The notes under the pieces: model-generated
What the model saw: the letters and a program-made list of their open reading frames with translations, nothing else
Told to the model about the DNA's origin: nothing
Databases searched by the model: none
In this document: piece after piece, positions 1-12,000 of the stretch
How the letters are laid out: each line of letters opens with the position of its first letter
Position numbering within the stretch: position 1 is the stretch's first letter
Made by a program: the position numbers and the translations under genes
From: Lampris incognitus
Lineage: Eukaryota > Chordata > Actinopteri > Lampriformes > Lampridae
Length of the DNA stretch: 64,000 nucleotides
NCBI RefSeq assembly: GCF_029633865.1
Contig: NC_079212.1
Coordinates: 87,532,986 to 87,596,985, forward strand
Reading direction: 5' to 3'

Positions 1-82
1 GCAGGTCAACCATCACGCCGTGCAGCTCAAACACAGTGTCAAAGGTGAAGATGTGCAGCTCCTCTGTAATACTGAGACAGAT
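1..82 (-). CDS. stat2: stat2 coding exon 13, cut by the window start
   Basis: Acceptor TCTCCAG at 83-84. Encodes ICLSITEELHIFTFDTVFEL then HGVMVDL, aligned without gaps to the STAT2 end of the DNA-binding domain (TEELHI). Continues beyond position 1. Confidence 0.92.
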   Translation of the reverse strand, partial: MCLSITEELHIFTFDTVFELHGVMVDL

Positions 83-3000
83 CTGGAGACAGAGCAGGAC
101 ACACGGACGCACCAAGACACAATTATACACATGCAAACACACACACAATACGCAGGTCTCATTTGTCTGCTTTATAGACAATTCAGATGCATGCTAGGTT
201 GACGTCAAGACTGACGATGTGCGCGCGGCGTCCGGGTGGCGTGGCGGTCTATCCCAACAATTCCTCCAACCCATACGACCACATAGGTCGTTTGCCCTCT
301 AATACGACTAAGGCTCAGTGTCTTCAGTTTTTATTTTTCAAAGCCATCCAACATGCCAAATTTTGCCACGAGAGGTCACTGTTACATAACCTCACACGAA
401 CAGGAACAACTTTTGGATCCGTGGAAACATCAAATCCGGGTGAAAATCAGTTTAAACCGACCTGCTCCTTTTAAAAAAATATGGGTATTTTTCAGTGAAG
501 ATCGGTAAAAACCGAAAACGCTGAGCCTTGAATACGACCCACAGGACCGTTTCCTAGAATAGCGCCCCTACTGGTGGCAGGAGATATGCCACGTACGTTT
601 CGCCAGGTGCATTGTGGGTTTTAAAACAACGTGAGAACAACAGAATATGTAGTCAGTGTGTTTTTGTGTTGTTTCGCCGACTAGTATAGTAAGTAAGGCT
701 GCTGTTGGTGGTATGTTTACCTATGAATGATGTTATAAGAGCTAACTTAACGTTAGCCACAAGTTAGAAAGCCAGCTAGCGTGGACATTATAACCGCTAT
801 GTGACATTACATGCTGTTATTAATATTCCTTCTCACGACAGCTTATGGAAGGAGATGCTTATTGTTACAGGGAAAGTAACGTACTGTGGGAGTGCAGGGA
901 TGAGGAGACGGAGAGAGCGAGTCGAGTCAATTCCGTTTACTCGCCACACAAAACCACACCGATACAGCACAATCTCTGCTGGCAACCAGCTAACCAACCG
1001 CTAGGCTGCTGCAAACCTGGCTCCACCCCAGAAATTCTAAGCAGTGCCTACGTCAGCACTCTGAATGTCCGCCTTAAAGGAGCAGCAGCCCCTGGTGAAT
1101 CTACCCTCAACTGTGTATCGCCACAGTATTATCATTACGGAGGACCGAGAGAAAGTAGCTTAACACGTAACTATAGGTTGTAATAATCTGCTTGTACAAA
1201 CCACCTATGGGGTCGTTTTTTGGTGGAGAACAGTCTCGTCTATTCCGTTGCCTACCAACACGGGCATCGCCAGTTCGAATCCCCGTGTTACCTCCGACGT
1301 TGTTGGGCGTCCCTACAGACACAATAAACCGTGGGCCGGATGTGGGTATGTGTCCCGGTCGCTGAACTAGCGCCTCCTCTGGTCGGTCGGGGCGCCTGTT
1401 CGGGAGGGGGGCAGATTGGGGGGAATAGCGTGATCCTCCCACACGCTACGTCCCCCTGGTGAAACTCCTCACTGTTGGGTGAAAAGAAGTGGCTGGCTAC
1501 CCCACATGTATGGGAGGAGGCATGTGGTAGTCTGCAGCCCTCCCCGGATCGGCAGAGGGGGTGGAGCAGCGACCGGGACGGCTCGGGAGAGTGGGGTAAT
1601 TGCCCAAGTACAATTGGGGAGAGAAGGGGGGAAATCCCCCCCCCCAAAAAAGAGAGATGACGTGAACTCACTTCACTGATGCCCTTTCCTCCTCCTCCAG
1701 ACTTTTGGTCCTTCAAAGTCTAGGAAAGCACAGAACACAGGGACTTGTTTACCAGCAACACACCATCACCTGTTCATCTAATGCTGCAGAAGTGCATTTT
1801 GTAAAAGAAATAAACAGTTGAGGTGATGCCATGCATCACATCACTGAGCGTTTCAAGGCTTCGTTTGATTCCATGATGTGATCAGTCCATATTTGATACC
1901 ATCATTTGAAGCTTTTTAAACCAATCAAATGTAACACCACTAACCAAATGTCTGAAGTCGGCCACCATGCCTCCGCTGTGGCTCTCTGCCATGTTGAGAA
2001 CCTTGCTGTTCGTTCCAAGGACATTAAAACGCCGGTACCTAAAGGCACGCACGGCTTTGTCAAAAGTCTGCCACATCCAACACAACAGCTGTATGATGCC
2101 CCTTTTCCACTGCGTGGTACCGGCCCAACGCCACTCTACTCGCCTTATTTCTGGGGATGTGGTTTTCCACTGCAGATAGAATCCCCTCACGGCGAAGCCC
2201 CGCTGGTCATCTGTAAGCATGCTGACTACTTTTTTTTTAAGATTTTATTTATATTTAAATAAATAATCCAGATTATTTTAAGGATTAAGGATTTGAAGGA
2301 TTAAGATAAGCAAATAATCCAGATTATTTTGCTCCTTATTTGTTGAACACTTTCCCTACCATTGAGTGCTTCTTTTAACAAAGTTATTCAAATAAATATA
2401 CATATATTTATGTGTTATTTATTTATTTATAGTGGTATTTTCATGTCACCTTTTAATATCGGCTCAGCTCACTTGGTGGTACCAAAAAAAGTACCTGGTA
2501 TCACGTACTATCCCTAACTTTGGCCCAATGGAAAACCAAAAAAAAAACACACAAAACGAGTAGAGTAGAGTTAGTTGAGCTGGTAACCATGCAGTGGAAA
2601 AGGGGCATAAGACTCATCTGTGATCTGACTTTTTATGACAGCAGCTGTTTAAAAAGACTACTCACCCTTTTATCTGGGGAGCCTCCCTAAGGCAGAGGAG
2701 GACAGAACACAGACACGTTTCAGAGGAAAGCAACCACATGGGGGCATTAAAATATCATTAGTCTATGACTGCTCCAAGTCAGGAGCCAGGTCTAGTCTGT
2801 GTGTGGTAAAAAGAAGGCGCTGATAAGAACAGAACGACTGGTTTTATCCTACCTGTCCATGGACACGTTCACCTTCATGGCATGGTTCTGCTCGGGAAAT
2901 TTAACCAAAAGTCTGGAAAGGAAATTGATTAATCATTTAGAAGAGGTCCTGTACGAACAACAGCTTAATATGCAGTTACGGGGATGTCTTGAAGGAGTGA

Positions 3001-6000
3001 CACTGACCTGGTCTTCACAGAGAATTGGACATTTGTGCGCAGGACCAAGGGGCCTTTACCCTGAGGCATCGACGGCTGAGTCTCGACCACGAAAGCGCTT
3101 TGACAGATACCAGCAAAGTGTATTCAATCATTTTCTGTACTACAAGAGGCACGAGCAAGACCGAAAGGAAAAATATCAACTTGACAGTCTTTCTGAGGAA
3201 TACCTCTTCAGTAGATCTGTCAGAATGGCATCAACTCTCTTCTGCAAAATCGGTTTCTTGGCCTTTACGGGGTCATGCTCATAGGACAACTTTCCCATCA
3301 GCTCCTCTAGCTTCATAAGAAACTTGCGTACCTGGAACAGGCACTCTGCTACGCAGGTAAACCTAAAAGACAAGCGGTAGAGTGGTGTTGATTAGGAGGT
3401 TATCACAGAGGTAAAAAGTTGCATCGATGACGTGGAAGGAATTCATAATGATAGCCACTGCCATGTAACGAGTACTGAAGTTGATGGCAAAGGAGTTCAG
3501 ATGTTGGTGGAGAGTGGGGCCACCCTTTCAACCATAAATCAAAAGATGCTGTGAAAAGACAACATGTTACCACAGTATAGGCGTGGCTGGTATTCCTATT
3601 ACAGAGCCTATATCCCAAGCAGCAACGGCTAATGTTTCCGGTAACCATTTTAATCAAACCTTTCTAATCCCCGAAACCTCACCGGATGGCCTTTTGGGGG
3701 CAGATGCACTGCGCAAGTTGAACGCAGTCATTTATTGTACGCCTGATGGTCAATAGTGACCAAAAGTGACCGAAAGGGTGAGGTCGCGGATACAAGCGGC
3801 TTAAATGAGTTTCCTCTGTAGGGTGTCTAGGCTCAGCTTTAGAGAGAGGGTGAGGAGCTCGGACATCCAGAGGGAGCTCGGAGTAGAGCCGCTGCTCCTT
3901 CATGTCGAAAAGAGCCTGTTGAGGTGGTTCGGGCATCTGATTAGGATGCCTCCTGGGCACCTTCCTTTGGAGGTTTTCCAGGCACTGCCAACTGGGGGGA
4001 GACGCCGGGGTAGACCCAGAACTCGCTGAAGGGACTACATGTCCGGCATGGGAATGCCTTGGGATCCCCCAGGAGGAGCTGGGGAGAGGGATGTCTGGAG
4101 TACCTTATTTAGCTTGCTGCCACAGCGACGGATCCCGGAGAAGCGGCTGAAGATGAACGAATGATAGTCGATATTAAGATATACCACAGGGCAAATTGCA
4201 CCGAGCCTCCAAATTAATTGTTAAGGTACATTCTGTCAGTGTTGCCAAAATTTAGGTACTTTATCAACATTTTTTTTTATTATTAAAAACGGTTCGGTAT
4301 TAGAATTTCCCAACGTTCGGTACTTGTTGTAGGTCAAATGTGTCTCCAGTGAAGGTGAACGAGAGGATGACATGTATAATTTGTCTGAATCTCCACTAGT
4401 TGGCAGTACTAGCAAGGTAGCCCGGTCAGGCGCATGTACGGTCTATGGTCAGGGGACACGCGCCTGTGCGTCCGTCACCGTTGATGCAGCGTGAGCCTCA
4501 GCTTCGACTCAAGAGAGAAGCAACGCCCCTGACTCACAACTGCAAACATCGTGTCCATCTTCAGAGTTACAAATAACCCCTCCACGCCCTGTACTGCTTA
4601 ACTAAGCCACCAGCCAGGATGACCTGCTGGTCTGCATGGGCTAGCACTTAGCTTAGCCTGCCCCGCTGTCGAGGGTGCTCCGCACGCCCTCAGTGCTTCC
4701 TCTTCTGGTGCAGCTCCAGGCAGGGCCGCGGTCCTTGGGCCCACCGGACATGGCAGACCAGGCTCCCTCAGCCGATCCAACGCCGGCTCCCCCAGTCAGA
4801 CACCTTCGACACACCTCCCCGCACTCCACACGACGACACTAAAACACAGTCAATGCTAGGCGAGGCCGCCGCCAGACCGCCCTCTGTGTTATCGAAATTG
4901 CCAGTCTGTATGGGCTAGCAGTTAGCTTAGCCTGCCCTGCTTCTGCGTCCCGTCAGACCGCCCTCGGCACTTCCTTTCCGTGCACAGTTCCAGGCAAGGC
5001 CGTGGTCCTTGGGCCCACTGGACGCGGCAGACCAAGCTCTCCCAGCCGATCCAACGCCAACTCGCCCAGCCATTAAACAAAAAAAAGAAAGAAAGTAAAA
5101 TTTAAGATCAAAATAAATACTTCACAAACTTAGACGTAGACATGGACAAAGACACCGCATGGTCGGTACTGGGTGAAGCCGCTGCAAACGTGAGTTCACG
5201 CCGCCATCTTCCCACACCGGAAACTCATTGAAGTACTGGGTGAAGCACTGACGGTGAACCCACTGACATAACGAGGCCTGTGTTCAAAAGATGCTATAAA
5301 ACAGTGTCGTGCAAAGGAGGAAACTCTTCAAACCTCGCCAAGCGCCTCAGTGACATACACCAAGACCTCTCCAAGGAGTACAAAACACGACAGGTTAGAG
5401 AGAATAAGCTAGCTGGCTAGCCAGCTGGTAGGATGGTGATGAGCTGCTGAGTTATATGAGATACGTAGCGTATCAGTGTCAGGTCTACTCTGTATCATAA
5501 GTAGCAGGACAAACGCATTAGAAAATCCGAGTTCCAAAACGACAAATGTATCAAGCTACATTTATTTGGGGGTGTCATTTTGGTGCTTGTTAAAACGGTT
5601 GAATAGCTAAACAGTATAGGGCTACTAGCTACATGTGCTGCCATGCCATTGTTCCGACGGCCCATTATTCCGAAACCCCAATAGTCCGAAAAATGTCCCA
5701 TTGGACCAAAAGGCAATTTGTCCGACAGCCCGGTACCCCAAAAACAAACGGCCATGGCTCCGAAGGCCCGTTGTTCCGAAAATACACACTGCCCCCGCGG
5801 ATATTAGTTCAGTGACTGCCGGTGTGTTGCGTGTTTTAAAAGCATGGTCACATAATCTGAAGGATCACAGATTTCGGTGTAACACCGCCGTGGGTCTGGA
5901 CGGTTTCGTGCTCGTTACTTTACTCCCATGACACTTGGCGGCTGCGGCACCATTATTGCCTCGCAGTAATGTGGTGCTCCAACTTACACCAGAGACATCT

Positions 6001-9000
6001 CAAGAGACCATCCAGGTCCTTCTCACTTCCTGTCATTTGTCATGTGAGCTACACAAAGTGCGGCCTTGGCGGGCTTACTGTCCTTCCATCTTAGCAGACT
6101 AGAGCAGGAACAGACTCCATTCACTCCAATGAGAGCTGTAGAGGTTCTATGCAGCCATTATTTTCTTTACCATTGAAACTGAGGTAAACATCGCACCTTC
6201 CCTTACAAGTTGAAAGTGTTCTGAACTTGACACTAAATGTTTTTCTGACTTGTAGATCCAGCGAAAAACAAGTTTGTTTTGGACTTTCCCAGCAATCTGA
6301 CTGTTACAAAGTTGTTAATAAACTGTGAATTCAAAAACGTGGTCAACCCTTGTGGACATTCTGTTTCTGACCTATTCGGTGTCGAGTATCGAATCAGTAT
6401 CATTTCAGTTTCAAGCATTGTTTCAGTATCGAGTATCGTGATACTAAACTTGGTATTGGTATCAAAGTCAAAATTTTGGTATCGTGACAACACTACAGTC
6501 TGTACTCATGGCCAATAGAGTCTCAAAGGCTCTCTAATATTCTCAGCCAGAATATTATACAACTATGTAAAACCTCCCCTCTACTCGGTATTCAACTCAT
6601 GCCAATGTTTCAGTTGAATTTATTTCATTGCACTGCCTTTTACAGTGTTGATCCGATTCCATCTAGCTATAAAAATTTGCTGGATAATCAATAAAGCGCC
6701 TCACTCATCTAGCCAATGCTGGTTACCGAGCCTCCTTGCCTAAATTTCAGTTTTGCCTCCCCACTGTCTCATATCTGGGTCGCCTATTGTCACAAGGACA
6801 AAGACTTTAGCCACCTGATGGAGTGAAAGCCCTATTCTCTGCCCCAAAACCTACCACCAAGCAACACATGCTCTCTTTTCTGGGAATGGCGAACAGTGTT
6901 TCGAGAGCTGCCACCCTCATCTCCCAAAGACCTTTACGTGCATCACTGACATGGACAAGGCATTCCTAGAACTCAAAGCAGCTCTCACTTCTGCTCCAGC
7001 CTTCGGTCTGCCTGACTACACACTGGCCTTTCATCTGTATTTGCAAGAAACAAATGGCTTCGCTAATGGGATTCTTGTTCAGAAGCATGGTTCTCAGCAC
7101 AGACCTGTAGCCTACTATTCCGTTCAGAGTTCAGATATCACCTGTTGTAAGGGGTGTGCCTGCCTGTCATAGGTCTGTTGCAACCATCTCTGAAATGATT
7201 GAGAGGTCAACGCCTATTTTCTGAGCACATGACTGCGTAGTCTATGCCACTCATGCTGTAGTCCAACTAATGCAAACAGCTGCTTCCAGACAATCTGGCT
7301 ATGAAACTGTCATTCTCTGCTATGAAACTGTCAATTCTCTCAAGCCCACACATTACAGCACCTCCTTTGAGCATGGCACGCTTATCAAAAATCCTTCTTC
7401 AGGCAATCTTGTTACCTACTCAATTGGCTATTGTTAAATGTGCTGAACACACAGGTGCTGATGATCCCGTTTCTAAGGGCAATGCGCTGGTTATGGTTGA
7501 GGAAAGGATGCGCACAGAGCAAGTCGGGCTCGTGGCTGCACCCTGATGGTAGAGCAGTGTCCCAAATCGCTCCTCAAACCAAGATTTCAATTCAGCGAAT
7601 GGTGGGAGGTTGGGCAGAGAGTCAATTTAGAAAAGAATCCCGAAGGCTCTTTCAAACCCTGACTTTGTCGATCTTTTGCCCACCAGGGCACATGGCTTAC
7701 ATCAGGGGTGCCCAACTCCAGGCCTCGAGGGCCGCAGTGTCTGCAGGTATTTGTTGCAACCATGCACTACACCACCCGATTTAACTAATTCCTTTCCCTC
7801 CTTGGTTCGAGAGGTGAGCTAATTAGTTAAATCGGGTGGTGTAGTGCATGGTTGGAACAAATACCCGCAGACACTGCGGCCCTCGAGGCCTGGAGTTGGG
7901 CACCCCTGGCTTACATACTCTCCCAAGGACTGATTATCACTCAGGCTTTAGAATCACTGTTTCTGGCCTTAGACATGTTACATGTTTCAAAAATCATAAT
8001 GCCACAGGTGCGTGTGCTGCGGTGGGAATGGTAGATAAATACTCATGCTCTCGGATATTTAATATATCAGATTACAAGGGTACAGGGAGAGGTAACTCTC
8101 AGGTATGTACTATATCTCCAACTGCCATAGGTAGACTTTCAGGCAGCATTGATAACAATTGCTCCATTACTGATACAATAGGAAAGTATTGGGTGTGTGT
8201 GGAGTACCACCTTACACCTCCCTACCTCTTCTCTGGACAGGTAGATGTGCCCTATCCTCAGTTGGACCAGCCCTTAGACCTCACAACCAATTCATGAGAA
8301 TTACCAGATGTAAAAGAAGTGATAACATATTCCACAATCACCACCAAACTTCCTGGACACGATTCTTAGGTGCCTTAATTCCTATTTATGAAGTGCCATC
8401 CTCCTTGGATTAAATTACAGATCTGTCAGTACATGGTACAACCACAGCTCTACAAGTACAACTGTCAGGGACCAGACTAACGGTGCTCCAAAACAGACCA
8501 AAAATATCACCAATAGCGTTGACAATAACAAAAAAACAGATTGACACATCAAAAGAAGAATGCTACAGTTCAGGTGACTGGGATCCTTTTGTTTGCTTAG
8601 GCCCCATATGGGAAACCTTAGTGAACATTTTGCTGGGATTTATTCTTGTGATTTATTCTCTGTTCATTTTTCTTTTTTTCACCAAGTGTGCCTAGGTGTG
8701 AATGTGTCGGCCCTGTGTGCTCAACCGGGGACTTATGAGTAACCCCACACCTGCCCCGACGCCTGTCACCTTAACCAACTCCGGAAAAGTAAAGAGTCCA
8801 GCCCCTCTCCAGGAATTTGGTACCAGAACCCATGCTACGTGTGGAGGTGTGCTCAACTATATCTAGTTGGTACTGTTCCACTTCCCGCACCAGCTCAGGC
8901 TCCTTCCCTGCCAGAGAGGCGATATTCCAGAACCCGAGGACCAATCTGTGATGCCGGAAGTTGGCACGCCCCAGTCCCCACCTGCCGCCTGGCCTGCACT

Positions 9001-12000
9001 GCACCCTACCCCAATGCTCATCCCCGCATGTGGTGGGTCCACGGTTTGGGGGCTCCATGTTGTTTTTTTTGGGCTGGTCCCGACCAGGCCCCATGGGCCA
9101 TGGCCCGGCCACCAGACACTCGCCAGTGAGCTCCCTTCCAAGGTCTGGCTCCAGGAGGGGGCCCCGGTTTCCCTTTTACAGGCGAGGTGCAGTAGCTCTG
9201 CTGGTGTTCTTTCATTGGGTTTCTTGGGAATCGCTCTTAGTCTGGCCCCTGCCCTGGGACCAATTTGCCATGGGAGACCCTACCAGGAGCTACTGCCCCC
9301 GACAACACAGCTCCCAGGATCACCGAGACACCCAAACCCCTCCACCACGTTAAGGTGGCGATTCTCGGAGGGGTGGTGATTCTCGGAGGAGCTTTCCCAA
9401 TTGTGCCCTTGTGTGTCACGTTCCCCTATGACCAGACTTGTGTCCCGTCTGATAGGTCCTTGATTTCAAGATTTCAAAGGTTTATTTGTCACATGCTTCA
9501 TGTACAAGTACAATGAGCAGTGAAATGCTTTTTTTTTTGGCAAAGTCCGAGTTACCTTTGAAAACTCCTTTGAGTTACCTTTGTGGTTTCAATCTTGTAA
9601 TCAAAACGGGGGAAACTATGGAAGCAATTCAAAATGATAATCGTTGACATAACACCACTGACATGTAATCACTGTAGAAGGAGGTTTTTTTGTGTTTTAA
9701 AAAAAATGTTCCCCCTTTTTCTCCCCAATTGTATCCGGCCAATTATCCCACTCTTCCAAGCCGCCCTGGTCGCTGCTCCACCCCTCTGTTGATCCGGGCA
9801 GGGCTGCAGACTACCACATCTCCTCTGCTACACGTGGAGTCGCCAGCCGCTTCTTTTCACTTGACAGTGAGGAGTTTCACCAGGGGAACATAATGCGTGG
9901 AAGGATCACGCTATTCCCCCAGTTCCCCCTCCCCCCGAACAGGTGCCCCAACTGACCAGAGGGAGAGCTAGTGCAGCGACCATGGCACGTTCCCACATTC
10001 AGGTTCCCACCCGCAGACACAGCCAATTGTGTCTGTAGGGGTGCCCGACCAAGCCAGAGGTAACGCGGGGATTCGAACCAGCGATCCCTGTGCTGGTAGG
10101 CTACGGAACAGACCGCTATCCCACCCGGATGCCTGTATAAGGGGTCCAAAGGAGTTGAATCAAGTGCAACTGTACTTGGTATATATCCAGTTGCACTTGA
10201 TTCAACTCCTTTGGATAACCGTGACCTGGATGAATGAGAACATTCACAGACCTGTATAAGGGTTTTTTGTAAGGGGCATACTATAAACACTGTTGCATTT
10301 TTTGTTCTAATCTGAAGAAAACAGACGTGCCTCTGAACTGTACTCTGTTCTTCCCTTGATCAAGGTCGATACACTCACTAAAATCAACCGTTCACCACCT
10401 GGAAGTACAATTACTCAATTCAACAAGCAACCACCGCTGTAAGCTGACAAAGGGGGAGAACATAGCAGGGATGTTAGCAATGGGAGTAGGCCAGGGTACA
10501 TATTAATTCACCAGGATATCCAAGAAGCGCTTCAACGCAACACGAGGCGTTATCTATAAATATATAGTGGGTAATAGCGTCTCATTTTGTTTATACTGCT
10601 TGCCAGTGGCGGCTGGTGCTAACAATTGTTGGGGGGGGTGCAATTTACCTTGGCGCAGTACACCTGACAGCCGCTTTAATGTCCACACAGTCGCACCAGC
10701 CGCCACTGCTGCTTGCACATTTTTGACCATGCTGCCTTCTTTTTTTTATTTTTATTTATTTCTGATTTTTCCCTTTTTTCTCCCAATTTAGTGGCCAATC
10801 GATCCCTATTCTAGTTCAAACACCCACCCTCGCACTGTGTGCGTTCGCCAACTGCGTCTCTCCGGCCGGCAGTCTCAAAGGAGACCGCCTCCCCACTTTC
10901 GTGACAAGGCGACTCCAGGCCAAACCACTGCTTTTTCCCCACACACACAGAGACGCATTCATGTGACAAACACAAGCCGACTCCGCCCCCCTCCCGAAGA
11001 CAGCGTTGCCAATTATTGCCGCTTCATCGAGTCCGGTCATAGTCGGATCTGACGAGACCGGGGCGCGAACCCCGGTCCCCAGTGGGCAACTGCATCGACA
11101 CAAAGCCGATGCTTAGACCGCTACACCACCGCGGACTCCATGCTGCCTCCTTTTGATGACCTGCGGGTCACCTGTGTGTCAGCAGCAACCACCGTCAAGG
11201 TGTTTTTAGGAATGAGCTCTGATCGCTGGATTTTCTTGCCGCGATGCATTTTCCATTGAGTTATATGGAATACGGGGCCAGGTCTATAAATGTTGGTCCA
11301 GGACATTGTGAGGGAAACTGTTTCACTAAGACGGGGGTGTGTCGGTACACTGTGTAACTGTGTAAGTGTTAGACAGGCAGTGGAGAGGCTGCACTAAGAC
11401 AGGGGCAAGTGGACCATACCACTTCTCGAGATGATCCAGGCAGGTGTTGTCTGGCGCTCCAATGCAGGCTCTCTGCTGCCTCCTCTGCCACTCCACCAAC
11501 TCCTTCTGCACCAACATCACTTTCAGCTCCTCGGACCTGTCCAAAATCTTGGTGAAATCTGACAGCACTGTCTTGGAGGGCAAAAAAAACACAAGGAAGG
11601 GAAGAATTGAAAAAACATCAGAAGAACTAGACAGGAAAAGAGATCTGAAAATCTGAGGCTTGAAAGTGATGGCCTTGCGTGAAAACACGAGTTTCATCAT
11701 ACCTTTCTACAGGTGTTCACCCTGTTGAGAAGCATCTGCACAACCGCCAACTGGTCTCTCTTTGCGGCCTCATTTGCCAACGCTGCAGCACAGTTCAGTA
11801 TGTTAGATGAATCACACTTTCCAAAGTAAACACAGCAAAATCAGGTAAGCAAAATCCTTAACCTCTAGTGGAAAATTACTCGGACCATACAAGTAAATCT
11901 ACAAATCTCAATATGCTCACCTTCCATCTCATGGGTTTTGTATTTAAAATCAAACTCATCCTGTTGTTCCTCTAGGCAAATCAAAGTACGTTCCATGCAC

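Noticed and set aside
1882..2220. A continuous 112-aa frame across stat2 exon 11
   Set aside because: Only 1945-2038 aligns to STAT; the rest is intron and MITE sequence read through by chance.
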